The notes: generated by a model from the letters alone, not told the origin. Shown: positions 38,463-47,539, numbered from the stretch's first letter. The stretch is 64,000 nt of DNA from Eremococcus coleocola DSM 15696 (GCF_000428865.1 NZ_AUAT01000006.1:35584-99583), one strand, 5' to 3'. A program made the numbers and translations.

Positions 38463-38750
38463 TGGCTAGTAAGTATAGAATTAGCCATCACATTTTCTTT
38501 GGTTGGGCCTGCACTGAAGAATTTTTTTATCACTTAGATAGCAACTAAAGAATCTACCGACGCACTTTCTTTAATTAGGCCTGTACTGAAGAATTTTTCC
38601 CTCACTTAGCTGGCAAGTAAAGAATCTAGCGACGAACCTTCTTTTATTAGGCTTGCGCTGAAGAATTTTTTCCTCACTCAGCTAACAAGTAAAGAATCCA
38701 CCCTCTCATTTTCTTTAATTAAGCCCAAACTAAAGAATTATACTTCCAAA
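38441..38750. repeat. Degenerate 72-bp tandem repeats
   Basis: The block ACTGAAGAATT recurs at 38513, 38585, 38657 and (diverged) 38729, exactly 72 bp apart; a poorer unit precedes at 38441 and overlaps the butyrate kinase remnant. Within each unit AAGAAT occurs twice, spaced 31 and then 41 bp, so the unit looks composite (31+41). No coding potential is seen. Confidence 0.85.
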
Positions 38751-38756
38751 CAAAAA

Positions 38757-38786
38757 GGGCCAAACAAGAAACTCTTGTTTGGTCCC
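38757..38786 (-). terminator. Terminator after the miniature flavoprotein gene
   Basis: On the minus strand GGGACCAAACAAGA pairs with TCTTGTTTGGCCC, followed by TTTTTG, 15 bp after the stop at 38801. Confidence 0.8.
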
Positions 38787-38800
38787 ATAAAAAATCTCAA

Positions 38801-39076
38801 TTACCCTTTAATTTGATCAACCACGGCTTGGCCCGCCATCCGGCCTGAGTTGACCGCAAACCCCATAGCATTACCTGGTAAAGTATAGTTATAGGAATCG
38901 CCGCAAATGGTGTTAGCATCAGAACCAGCCGCATTATCAGGATAAGCTGAATTACCGTGATCACCTAGAACATTAACGGCCGCAATCCGATTATTTTCGA
39001 TGGTTACTTCAACTTCATAATCGCCATGTTGGCCTACTCCCTTGCCGACATATTTACCATTTATTAAATTTAACAT
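38801..39076 (-). CDS. Miniature protein joining FMN_bind-like start and flavoprotein-like end
   Basis: A 91-residue protein. Residues 6-45 (GKYVGKGVGQHGDYEVEVTI) look like the beginning of an FMN-binding (FMN_bind/RnfG-like) domain as found at the N-terminus of fumarate-reductase-type flavoproteins. Residues 58-88 (TLPGNAMGFAVNSGRMAGQA) look like the extreme C-terminus of the FAD_binding_2 domain of the same proteins. The several hundred residues between are missing. RBS GAGAGAGGACT and a terminator are intact, so it may still be expressed. Either an in-frame deletion remnant or a new small protein; no FMN-attachment S/T-G-A-T motif is seen. Confidence 0.6.
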   Translation of the reverse strand: MLNLINGKYVGKGVGQHGDYEVEVTIENNRIAAVNVLGDHGNSAYPDNAAGSDANTICGDSYNYTLPGNAMGFAVNSGRMAGQAVVDQIKG

Positions 39077-39270
39077 AGTCCTCTCTCCTCATATAACTCG
39101 TTGATAACGTTTTTTGAATATCTTATCACAAGTTCCAGAGTAATTATTTAGAATATCTTACAATTTTTTTATATATTATCCTCTTACTTTTGTGTTTTAT
39201 TTCAATATTCACTTGATCAGTTTTATTTCTTTCTAAATATCAATGTACTTTATTTTTGAGATAAACAGAA

Positions 39271-39302
39271 AAGCACCTAGAATTCATATAATTCTAGGTG
39301 CT
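39271..39302. terminator. Hairpin after the acidic exported protein gene
   Basis: AGCACCTAGAATT pairs with AATTCTAGGTGCT; on the minus strand it is followed by TTTCTGTTT. It lies 26 bp past the stop at 39328. Confidence 0.75.
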
Positions 39303-39327
39303 TCGTAAAATATAGTAAGTGATATGC

Positions 39328-40710
39328 TTATTCAGCCGCTTTCAGCGTAAAGATCAATGTTTGATAATCATTCATAGTTCTGAAATCTTTATCGTAAACA
39401 TTCACATCGACCATGATTGAACGACCTTTATAAATTTCATAATCATCTTTAGAAATAGTGAAAACTAGATAACCGGTTGCGCTATCACCTTCTGCCAGAA
39501 CAGTATCATCAGGTACTACTTCAGGAACGAAGGTAGATTGTTGATCATATTGAATACTTTCGTTCAGGATTAAGTTACCATTGGTGTTCATAAACTTAAC
39601 TTGATCTTCTTCCTGACTACTATTATTTTCGATAGTATATTCAACCGTATAAACGACTACACCATCCTTAAAGTTTGCGTACTTAGGCGCTTCTTCTTTG
39701 TTAGGCGTGAATTCAGTGATTTGATAGCCATTGACTGTCACGTCAACATCTTCAACGGTTAGGGTCTCATTGACTTCACCTTCTTCTAACATTTCTTTAG
39801 TCCCCAAATTATCCGTGATAAATTTATCAGGGTAAAACTCACCTTTAGCTGCTTGTTTTTCCATATTATCTTCTGACAATGGTAAGACAACTTGTTCCGG
39901 CATTGAAACCCATTTACTATTATCTTCATCGGTTTCATCTAAACTAATATAACCTGGTTTATATGTAATTTCACCATTTTCTAATACATGATCTAACACA
40001 TCTGCAGGCAGCGCAACCGTTTCATATCCCGTGATACTTTCACCAGCTGGTAAGACATTTTCAAGGGCAATAATTTTATTCGTCAATGCTTCTTCATCAG
40101 GGATAAATTGGGAAGAATGAGAATAAGAACGGTCAGCACCAATCACACTGTATTTAGAAGATTGTCCGATAAAAATTGGTTTATCTGTATCGTTAGTATA
40201 TGTGATTTGGACCACTAACATACCACCACGTTCCCGTTGTTTATCAAAGACAGTATCCCAGTCACGAGAGATATTTTTTAATTCATATAATTTATAACCA
40301 TCGATCTTATAAGAAATTCCATCTTGGTTATAGGCCTCAAGTCCTTCAAGTGAAGCAAATAATTCACTTATTTCTGCTTGAGTAGATTCTTTAAGGGCAG
40401 CTTCAATATCATATTCAAAATCAAATTTTTCAGATGCGCTTTCTTCTTCTGAACCTTCTGCTTCGGTTTCTTCTTCAGATTCCTCAGCAGCTTCTTCTTC
40501 AGAACTATCTGAAACTTCAGATGCATCAGCATCTTCAGCGTCACTTGATTCTTCTCCTGATTCTTCAGCGGCGTCACTTTCTTCAGCGGACTCTTCCTGA
40601 GCTGATTCAGCTTCACTGGATGATTCCTGGGCAAAAATTGGATTTATAGCACCGACCAACAACAAACTAGTAGAAACAAAAGCACTAAACATTCTTAACG
40701 TTTTTTTCAT
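39328..40710 (-). CDS. Exported protein with acidic Ser/Glu tract and duplicated beta domain (DUF5068-like?)
   Basis: A ~460-residue secreted protein (start MKKTLRMFSAFVSTSLLLVG, cleavage near PIFAQ). The first ~70 mature residues are almost only Ser, Glu, Asp and Ala. Two similar beta-rich modules follow: one around SYKIDGYKLYELKNI to ESITGYETVALP, and one around VTVNGYQITEFTPN to GDSATGYLVFTISK. They look like an internal duplication of a DUF4352/DUF5068-type domain, whose function is unknown. No cysteine or sorting motif is seen, so it is released or held non-covalently. I chose the ATG at 40710 (RBS ATGGAGGTGT) over an upstream in-frame start at 40740. Confidence 0.78.
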   Translation of the reverse strand: MKKTLRMFSAFVSTSLLLVGAINPIFAQESSSEAESAQEESAEESDAAEESGEESSDAEDADASEVSDSSEEEAAEESEEETEAEGSEEESASEKFDFEYDIEAALKESTQAEISELFASLEGLEAYNQDGISYKIDGYKLYELKNISRDWDTVFDKQRERGGMLVVQITYTNDTDKPIFIGQSSKYSVIGADRSYSHSSQFIPDEEALTNKIIALENVLPAGESITGYETVALPADVLDHVLENGEITYKPGYISLDETDEDNSKWVSMPEQVVLPLSEDNMEKQAAKGEFYPDKFITDNLGTKEMLEEGEVNETLTVEDVDVTVNGYQITEFTPNKEEAPKYANFKDGVVVYTVEYTIENNSSQEEDQVKFMNTNGNLILNESIQYDQQSTFVPEVVPDDTVLAEGDSATGYLVFTISKDDYEIYKGRSIMVDVNVYDKDFRTMNDYQTLIFTLKAAE

Positions 40711-40899
40711 TGGTACACCTCCATATTTTGATACTCCCATTTTAAATAAATTATTTCAAATTAGTCAAAAAAAAACAAAATTAAGTTTTTATTGCGTTAA
40801 CTATTAATCAATAATTTCGATAAATATTTATAAGTGTAATTTTTAATTATTTAAAAATATAAATAGGATATCATATTATTGAATACAAAGACAATCACC

Positions 40900-41442
40900 T
40901 TATTTCATCTTATATTTCCGGATAAGATTGTGAAATATCTTATTTAAATCTTCTTTTGATTTTGAGGTATCAAATTGGACAAATCCTAAATCAGCCGGTG
41001 CTAACCATTTATCCCAACCTACTGATTCAAGAGCAATGTGATTATCATAAGCCTGCCAAGCACTCAGATTATAATCCATATCATCAATTAAAATATTTAA
41101 CGCTTGATTCCAGTCAGGAAAGACTCGATGCATATACTCCACTTTTGAAATACTTTCCGGAGGAAAATACCAAGCTTGCTCAGGTAATTCCGGCAACCAT
41201 GTGTTTAACCAGACCTTTTTTTCATCTGTAATGGAGGGTTTCTTGTCAAATATTGCTGATAAAATATAAACCTCCACTTCAATTTCATGATGGATTAAAT
41301 CTTTAATAAAATTTAATAAATTAATTTCGGGAGGAACATTTTCAAAATAATGTGGCGCAAAAATATCAATACCCACTTCCCGACCCTGGTATTGTACCAG
41401 GGTGCCATCCATATAGACAAAGAGACGAATTTTCTTTAACAT
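40900..41442 (-). CDS. 5'(3')-nucleotidase-like HAD protein lacking the nucleophile Asp
   Basis: A 180-residue protein resembling the NT5C-type 5'-nucleotidase branch of the HAD superfamily found in phages and Firmicutes: VYILSAIF (motif II region), EKKVWLNTWLPEL, SISKVEYM (the motif III Lys region) and LIDDMDYNLSAW (motif IV). The motif I of the family is DxDGT; here it reads VYMDGT, with Tyr10 in place of the nucleophilic Asp. The second Asp is kept. It is probably inactive as a phosphatase. RBS AAGGAGTACTT before the ATG. It is a lone gene, divergent from the DUF969 operon; 40741-40899 is AT-rich with nothing seen. Confidence 0.75.
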   Translation of the reverse strand: MLKKIRLFVYMDGTLVQYQGREVGIDIFAPHYFENVPPEINLLNFIKDLIHHEIEVEVYILSAIFDKKPSITDEKKVWLNTWLPELPEQAWYFPPESISKVEYMHRVFPDWNQALNILIDDMDYNLSAWQAYDNHIALESVGWDKWLAPADLGFVQFDTSKSKEDLNKIFHNLIRKYKMK

Positions 41443-41583
41443 AAGTACTCCTTATATCTACCAATTTTTTTCTATTTTAAAATACCATATTTGATATAAA
41501 ATGCATAATTTAACTATTTTATGATAAAATGTAAGTGAAATTATATGCCTATTTTGGCAAAAAAATATAAAGGAGGTTACACA

Positions 41584-42312
41584 ATGGAGTATATTAAACT
41601 CATTGGTGTACTTATTATTGTCGTTGGTTTTATCCTGAAACTAGACACGATTGCGACCGTTTTGATTGCTGGTCTGGTAACAGCCCTCGTGTCAGGAATT
41701 TCGATTACAGAATTTCTAGAGATGTTAGGATCAACCTTCGTGTCTCAACGCTATGTTTCGATTTTTTTCCTAACCCTACCGATGATTGGGTTAGCAGAAG
41801 CATACGGACTTAAGGTTCAGGCGGTACGTTTAATCGAACGAATGAAGGGCTTATCCATGGGGGTCTTCTATTCAGCCTACTTTGTTATCCGTTTAATCTG
41901 TGGCTTGATGAATATCCGCTTAGGTGGTCATCCATCCTTCGTACGACCAATTGTTGAACCTATGGGTGAAGCAGCGCTGAATGCTGCCATTAATCCTGAT
42001 AAAGTTCAAGATACCAATCAAACTCAAACCACGCCAGTTAATAATTTGAGTGAAAAAGATTTAGACACCGTTAAAGGTTTAGCCGCCGCTAATGAAAACT
42101 TTGGTAATTTCTATGGTCAAAATATGTTTGCGGGATCTGCCGGAGTACTTTTAATTGCGGCTACCATGTCTGAATTAGGTTATGATGTCAGCCCGGCCGC
42201 TGTAGCCCTAGCCGCCATTCCAATCGGGATTATCTCAGGATTTGTAGGTTCTGCCTATAACTTTTCTATTGATAAAGCCCTACAAGCTAAGTATAAAGGA
42301 GGCAAAAAATAA
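41584..42312 (+). CDS. DUF969 family membrane protein
   Basis: A ~242-residue integral membrane protein (start MEYIKLIGVLIIVVGFIL) of the DUF969 family. DUF969 and DUF979 proteins are always found as a pair, often with pyroglutamyl peptidase, and are thought to be a two-part transporter, possibly for a pyroglutamate-like compound; this has not been seen directly here. I chose the ATG at 41584 because AAAGGAGGTTAC lies just upstream. The stop overlaps the next start (TAATG). Confidence 0.9.
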   Translation: MEYIKLIGVLIIVVGFILKLDTIATVLIAGLVTALVSGISITEFLEMLGSTFVSQRYVSIFFLTLPMIGLAEAYGLKVQAVRLIERMKGLSMGVFYSAYFVIRLICGLMNIRLGGHPSFVRPIVEPMGEAALNAAINPDKVQDTNQTQTTPVNNLSEKDLDTVKGLAAANENFGNFYGQNMFAGSAGVLLIAATMSELGYDVSPAAVALAAIPIGIISGFVGSAYNFSIDKALQAKYKGGKK

Positions 42313-43283
42313 TGAAATCATTAGTCTTATTAAGCTTTCTTAGTGACTGGGATGCCGTTCTAGGTGGTCAAGTCGAAAATATCCTCGAAGTTATCAACAT
42401 TGTTATCGGTATTTTCTTATTATATGTTGCTTACCGAACTTTCAACGACCAAAGCAATCCTGTTCGTATCGGTACTTCTGCTTTCTGGGGTATCCTAGGT
42501 GTCCTTTTCCTTGGTGGAACTTATTTACCCCCATTAGTTTCTGGAATTCTCGTTTTTTCCTTAGGAATCCTCACCCTCTTGAAACAAGTTAAAATCGGTA
42601 CAGTTAAGATTACCAGTGATGAAACAGCTGAAAAACGAGCCAATAAATTAGGCTCTTCTGTCTTCTGGCCGGTACTAGCCTTAGGGATTACTTCCCTTAT
42701 CTTCTCAACCCTCTTCCCTTCTATTGGGAAAATCGTGCTTGGTTTCGGGGCCATTGCTTCCTTAATCTTAACCATGATTATTTTACAACCACGTGGCGGC
42801 GAATACTTAGATGAAACCGACCGGATGGTCCAACAAGTCGGCACCACCGGTATTCTACCTCAAATCTTAGCCGCCCTGGGTGCCACCTTTACGGCCGCCG
42901 GTGTGGGTGATGTCATTGCTTCTATGATTGGAGGCGTGATTCCTGAAGGTCATAAGTTATTCGGGGTTATTGCTTATGTTTTAGGTATGGTCATTTTCAC
43001 CATGATTATGGGGAATGCTTTTGCGGCCTTCGCTGTAATTACCGCAGGGATTGGGATTCCCTTCGTCTTAAATTTAGGTGCCGACCCAGTTGTCGTTGGG
43101 ACTCTAGCTCTAACTGCCGGATATTGTGGTACCCTCTTAACTCCAATGGCTGGTAATTTTAATGCCCTACCAGCTGCCTTACTGGAAATGAAAGACGAAT
43201 ACGGAGTTATCAAACAACAAGCCCTAGTCGCTTTGGTTATGATCGTAGCTCATATTGTATTGATGTATTTCTGGGCCTTCTAA
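42312..43283 (+). CDS. DUF979 family membrane protein
   Basis: A 323-residue membrane protein with about nine to ten hydrophobic helices, of the DUF979 family and partner of the DUF969 protein. Conserved stretches include YLPPLVSGILV, GGVIPEGHKLFGVIAY and GYCGTLLTPMAGNFNALPAA, the latter recalling the re-entrant loops of ion-coupled carriers. It overlaps the upstream gene by one base and is followed after ~60 bp by pcp, so the three form one operon. Substrate unknown. Confidence 0.9.
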   Translation: MKSLVLLSFLSDWDAVLGGQVENILEVINIVIGIFLLYVAYRTFNDQSNPVRIGTSAFWGILGVLFLGGTYLPPLVSGILVFSLGILTLLKQVKIGTVKITSDETAEKRANKLGSSVFWPVLALGITSLIFSTLFPSIGKIVLGFGAIASLILTMIILQPRGGEYLDETDRMVQQVGTTGILPQILAALGATFTAAGVGDVIASMIGGVIPEGHKLFGVIAYVLGMVIFTMIMGNAFAAFAVITAGIGIPFVLNLGADPVVVGTLALTAGYCGTLLTPMAGNFNALPAALLEMKDEYGVIKQQALVALVMIVAHIVLMYFWAF

Positions 43284-43344
43284 GTGAGCCTATCACTTCA
43301 AAAAAATTATCAGATTGTTACAATAAAAATAAGGAGTGGATATA

Positions 43345-43992
43345 ATGAAAATTTTAGTTACAGGTTTTGATCCTTTTGACAAAGAACCCATTAACCCAGC
43401 CATTGAAGCAGTCAAGTTATTACCAGATACCATCGCCGGTGCGGAAATCATTAAATTAGAAATTCCTACTGTTTTCCATAAATCTGCTGATGTAGTTGCT
43501 GAAAAAATGCGGGAAGTTCAACCCGATGTGGTCTTAAACATTGGCCAAGCTGGCGGTCGTACTGGCCTTACCCCTGAACGGGTTGCCATAAACCAAGATG
43601 ATGCTCGGATTGAAGACAATGAAGGAAACCAACCCGTGGATGTTCCGATTCAAGAAGATGGCCAACCTGCCTACTTCTCTAAATTGCCAATCAAAGCCAT
43701 GGTTGAAGCCATTCATGAAGCTGGTTTACCCGCAGCGGTTTCAAATACTGCCGGTACCTTTGTCTGCAACCATATTATGTATCAGACTTTATACTTAGTT
43801 GATAAAGAATTTCCTGATGTCAAAGCTGGTTTCATGCATATTCCATTCATGAGCCAACAAGTAGTGGACAAACCTAACCAAGCCTCAATGTCACTTCAAG
43901 ACATGGCTAAAGGGATTGAAGCTGCCATCACCGCCATTGTTGAATACAATGACAAGGATGATTTAAAGGTCACCGGTGGAGCTACCCACTAA
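43345..43992 (+). CDS. pcp: Pyroglutamyl-peptidase I
   Basis: A ~215-residue cysteine peptidase (family C15) that removes N-terminal pyroglutamate. The start [19 protein letters not shown] is the family signature. The catalytic triad is visible: Glu in LTPERVAIN, Cys in [14 protein letters not shown], and His in [12 protein letters not shown] at 43345 chosen, with AAGGAGTGGA before it. Third gene of the DUF969-DUF979-pcp operon, which suggests handling of pyroglutamyl peptides or free pyroglutamate. Confidence 0.95.
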   Translation: MKILVTGFDPFDKEPINPAIEAVKLLPDTIAGAEIIKLEIPTVFHKSADVVAEKMREVQPDVVLNIGQAGGRTGLTPERVAINQDDARIEDNEGNQPVDVPIQEDGQPAYFSKLPIKAMVEAIHEAGLPAAVSNTAGTFVCNHIMYQTLYLVDKEFPDVKAGFMHIPFMSQQVVDKPNQASMSLQDMAKGIEAAITAIVEYNDKDDLKVTGGATH

Positions 43993-44032
43993 GTCCTTTT
44001 GAAAAATCATTAATCAAACCATCAAAAAATAC

Positions 44033-44160
44033 CCCTCCTAGTTGGACCGTCTTCTGCTTACTGGCGTAAGCTCCAGACTTTTCTGGCAATACTTAGACTA
44101 AGCGCTCAAGCGCCAAGTCTAAGTTATGAGCTAGAAATCCTTTAAACTAGGAGGGCATTT
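44033..44160. terminator. Branched, structured bidirectional terminator or RNA element
   Basis: A perfect 11-bp outer stem, CCCTCCTAGTT (44033) with AACTAGGAGGG (ending 44155), encloses three hairpins: GCTTAC-tggc-GTAAGC (44056-44071), CCAGA-cttt-TCTGG (44073-44086), and ACTTAGACT with AGTCTAAGT (44091-44124) containing GCGCT/AGCGC. T-runs flank it on both strands. It sits between convergent pcp and tex. Far more elaborate than an ordinary terminator. Confidence 0.8.
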
Positions 44161-44180
44161 TTGATGTTTGTATTTTTTCT

Positions 44181-44262
44181 TCACATCATTGAGTTAGAAA
44201 ATGGTGCGAATATCTTTCTCTTCACACCACTGAGTTAGAAAGGAAACTGAGTTCACTCAGCT
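44181..44262. repeat. Two 41-bp tandem repeats
   Basis: TCACATCATTGAGTTAGAAA (44181) recurs as TCACACCACTGAGTTAGAAA (44222), 41 bp apart; the second halves are diverged. The following 44263-44357 holds a short GC-rich stretch with nothing recognised. Confidence 0.6.
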
Positions 44263-44357
44263 ACTGGGGCCCTAAGTCGCTTTGCTCCCAGTGCCCCAGC
44301 ACGATCCCACTATAACGTATTCGCTTTTTTAGTGATACTACTAATAATTACTAATTC

Positions 44358-46535
44358 TTATTTAACCCGTTTCAAGCCAATCCGTTGTTTTTGCAAGTCG
44401 AGTTCCACGACTTCAACCTCAAGAATATCTCCAACTGAGACTACATCCGACGGATGCTTGATAAACTTCTTAGACAGACGTGAAATATGGACTAAACCAT
44501 CTTGCTTAACTCCAATATCAACGAAAGCACCAAAGTCAACCACATTCCGGACTACTCCTTGTAACTGCATACCAATTTCCAAGTCTTCCATGGTCATAAC
44601 ATCATCCCGTAAAATTGGTGCGGGTTGGCCATCCCGAATATCTGCCTTAGGATTTTTCAAGCCTTCAAGGATGTCTTTACTGGTTTCTAAACCAATATCA
44701 TACTGGTCAGCGAGTGTTTGAGCGTCTAGCTTATCTAAGCTAGCAACAGATTCTTCATTGCCTAAATCAGCCAAGGCAAGACCTTGGTCCGCTAAAATTT
44801 GTTCAGCAATCGCGTAAGATTCCGGGTGAATGGAAGTTTGGTCCAGTGGATTTACCCCACCTAAGATTCGGAGGAAACCAACGGCTTGCTCAAATGTCTT
44901 AGGTCCTAAGCGTTTTACGTCCTTAATTTGGTCACGATTAGTAAAAGCCCCTAACTCATCCCGCAAGGCAATCAAATTATTGGCGGTTGCGGCGGTTAAA
45001 CCAGACACATGTTCTAATAACTGTTTAGACGCGGTATTAACATCCACTCCAACCTGGTTAACGGTAATGTTGACCACGAAGTCTAAGGCTTCGGTTAATT
45101 CTTTTTGGGCCACATCATGTTGGTATTGACCCACGCCCATGGACTTAGGATCAATTTTGATTAACTCAGCCAATGGATCTTGCAAACGACGGGCAATGGA
45201 AACCGCAGACCGTTCTTCCACTTGGAAGTCTGGGAATTCTTCCCGGGCAATCTTAGAAGCTGAATAGACAGAAGCCCCTGCTTCATTAACCACAATAAAT
45301 TGGGTGGCTAGATTATTATTTTTGATCGTCTGGCTGACAAATTGTTCAGATTCCCGCGAGGCTGTTCCGTTACCAATAGCAATCACATCTACCTGATATT
45401 GCTGAATGAGGTCTAGTAATTGACCTTCAGCTTGAGCGCGTTTGGCTTCGGAAGCGGGCTTATGCGGATAAATAACTGACTTAGTCAAAACCCGTCCGGT
45501 TTCATTAATAATAGCTAACTTACAACCAGTCCGGTAAGCTGGGTCAAAGCCCATCACAATCTTACCTTTAAGTGGTTGTTGTAAGAGTAAATGCCGCAGA
45601 TTATCACCGAAAACCTCAATGGCTTGACTATCCGCAACTTGGGTCAATTCATTCCGGATTTCCCGCTCGATACTTGGCCCGATAAAACGCCGGTAAGCAT
45701 CTTGGATTGCATCAGCCACAAAAGCGGTTTTCTCTTCATTTAAGTCTTTCGGAACATAGTGACGCAACATATAGTTTAAGACAGGTTCTTCTTCAGCTTG
45801 AATTTTGACTGTCAAAACACCTTCTTTTTCAGCCCGATTAAGGGCTAAGACTCGGTGAGGCAAAACTGCACTGACTTTTTCACTGTAATCATAATAAGTT
45901 TGATAAACCCCTTGAGGGTCGTCTTCCTGGCTTTTGACGCTTGAAACTAAGAGGCCATTATACCGAGTATATTTCCGGATGAATTCCCGGAAGTTGGCCC
46001 GGTCGGACACATCTTGAGCTAGGATTTCATGGGCACCTGCTAGAGCTGCTTCAGGCGATTCAACGTCTTCTGTCACAAATTGACCAGCATAACTTACAAG
46101 ATCGCCCTGGTCAGTTTGGGGTTTAAGGATATAGTCCGCTAAAGGCTGTAAACCTTGTTCTATCGCAATCATAGCCTTGGTCCGACGTTTTTGCTTATAA
46201 GGCCGGTAAATGTCTTCTAAGGTTTGTAATTTAGTCGCCTTAGCAATTTCTTTTTGCAAGTCTTCCGTTAACTTACCTTGTTCATCAATCAAACGAATTA
46301 TTTCATCTTTACGGTCAAAAAGTTGAGTTGCATAATGGTGGGCTTGTTCAATATCATGGATTTGAACTTCATCGAGGGAGCCAGTGACCTCTTTCCGGTA
46401 GCGGGCAATAAAGGGAATGGTATTCCCTTCACCTAAAAGGTCCAAAACGGCCTTGACTTGACTGGCTTTAATTTGAGTGGCGGCCGCTACTTCTTTGATA
46501 AATGTTTGAGTTTGTTCTGGGCTATATTCTGTCAT
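44358..46535 (-). CDS. tex: Tex-family RNA-binding transcription accessory protein
   Basis: A 725-residue protein of the Tex/Spt6-like family. The helical N-terminal domain contains GNTIPFIARYRKEVTGSLDE, a family signature. A YqgF/RuvC-like domain follows (GKIVMGFDPAYRTGCKLAI), then tandem HhH motifs (SGLTAATANNLIALRDELGA) and a C-terminal S1 RNA-binding domain (GVVRNVVDFGAFVDIGVKQD). Tex is thought to act on transcript elongation or stability. Length is normal. RBS AGAAGGAGACC before the ATG. Single gene with the branched terminator downstream. Confidence 0.95.
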   Translation of the reverse strand: MTEYSPEQTQTFIKEVAAATQIKASQVKAVLDLLGEGNTIPFIARYRKEVTGSLDEVQIHDIEQAHHYATQLFDRKDEIIRLIDEQGKLTEDLQKEIAKATKLQTLEDIYRPYKQKRRTKAMIAIEQGLQPLADYILKPQTDQGDLVSYAGQFVTEDVESPEAALAGAHEILAQDVSDRANFREFIRKYTRYNGLLVSSVKSQEDDPQGVYQTYYDYSEKVSAVLPHRVLALNRAEKEGVLTVKIQAEEEPVLNYMLRHYVPKDLNEEKTAFVADAIQDAYRRFIGPSIEREIRNELTQVADSQAIEVFGDNLRHLLLQQPLKGKIVMGFDPAYRTGCKLAIINETGRVLTKSVIYPHKPASEAKRAQAEGQLLDLIQQYQVDVIAIGNGTASRESEQFVSQTIKNNNLATQFIVVNEAGASVYSASKIAREEFPDFQVEERSAVSIARRLQDPLAELIKIDPKSMGVGQYQHDVAQKELTEALDFVVNITVNQVGVDVNTASKQLLEHVSGLTAATANNLIALRDELGAFTNRDQIKDVKRLGPKTFEQAVGFLRILGGVNPLDQTSIHPESYAIAEQILADQGLALADLGNEESVASLDKLDAQTLADQYDIGLETSKDILEGLKNPKADIRDGQPAPILRDDVMTMEDLEIGMQLQGVVRNVVDFGAFVDIGVKQDGLVHISRLSKKFIKHPSDVVSVGDILEVEVVELDLQKQRIGLKRVK

Positions 46536-46599
46536 AGGTCTCCTTCTTTTCTGATCTGATTGTCACGTCAATCGACACGGTTGGGCACTCATTAAATAC

Positions 46600-47430
46600 C
46601 TATTGAGCCGACGAACGAGTATCCCTTGCTGATTCAACCGGGTCTAGTTTGTCATTCGTGGTTGTTTCTTGGCCTTTCTTTTTACCTTTAAAAGTCTGGG
46701 TAGCTGGATTGACTACTTGGTCTTTGGTTGAGATGGTAAAAGAGTCAATGACTTCTTCCCGATTAATTTTAAGGCCAATTAACTTCTCACCGTAGACTGC
46801 TCCACCATCAATACCAATCTTACCATCATCGGCGAACCAAATTCCGCCCCCTTTTTGTAAGAGAATGGTCGGGGTGTGGCCAAAAATAATGGTTTTTCCG
46901 GTATTATTCGGTTCATAATGGAAACCATCCCGGATCCATAAGAAATCATGTTGACTCGACTGTCGCCAATTATCCAGGGTTAAGTTCACCCCAGCATGGG
47001 CAATGATAAAGTCACCAAACTCAATATAATAAGTTAAATGGTCGAGCCATGGCCGCAACCAAGGATAATAACGATCGACTTGGGTTACATAGTTAGCAGC
47101 CCGCTGACTAAAGACCGCATCTTCATTAAGCTTCAATAATTGGCTTAGAGTTGTGGTGCCATGATTCGCAAAATAAACCGGCCACTTTTGCTCAGGATCT
47201 TTCAAATAATCCAGAAACATCTGTTCATGGTTCCCCCGCAAAGCATGGACGGACGGATCTTGGCTTAATTCATAAACACGTTTTAGAACTTGACGGGCAT
47301 TAGGACCACGGTCAATATAATCGCCAACAAAAATCAGCTCTTCTTGAGCCGGGTTCCAGTGGCCTAACATGTCTTCTAGGGCCTGATCCATACCGTGGAT
47401 ATCCCCAATAATAAAGGCTTTGTTCTTCAT
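46600..47430 (-). CDS. Calcineurin-like phosphoesterase (PPP-type serine/threonine or Ap4A phosphatase)
   Basis: A 276-residue metallophosphoesterase of the PPP type. The metal-binding motifs are intact: GDIHGMDQALEDML, FVGDYIDRGPNARQVL, LRGNHEQMF, and the two later His residues (IIAHAGVN, IFGHTP). It resembles PrpE/PrpA-like enzymes that dephosphorylate proteins or hydrolyse diadenosine tetraphosphate; the substrate is not visible. The last ~30 residues form a polar tail (KGKKKGQETTTND) unusual for the family. RBS GAGGAGATTGAC before the ATG. It is divergent from the purine permease gene. Confidence 0.88.
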   Translation of the reverse strand: MKNKAFIIGDIHGMDQALEDMLGHWNPAQEELIFVGDYIDRGPNARQVLKRVYELSQDPSVHALRGNHEQMFLDYLKDPEQKWPVYFANHGTTTLSQLLKLNEDAVFSQRAANYVTQVDRYYPWLRPWLDHLTYYIEFGDFIIAHAGVNLTLDNWRQSSQHDFLWIRDGFHYEPNNTGKTIIFGHTPTILLQKGGGIWFADDGKIGIDGGAVYGEKLIGLKINREEVIDSFTISTKDQVVNPATQTFKGKKKGQETTTNDKLDPVESARDTRSSAQ

Positions 47431-47539
47431 AAAAGTGTCAATCTCCTCTTAGCAATACTGCTTCTAATTATAGCATAAGTTTAAAGATTTTCTGGAAATA
47501 ATTTTTTCCGAACATTATTTTTTAAATTTAAAAATTAGT

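Noticed and set aside
38441..38750. 72-bp array as a CRISPR or coding repeat
   Set aside because: Units drift throughout, there is no spacer logic, and stops interrupt all frames.
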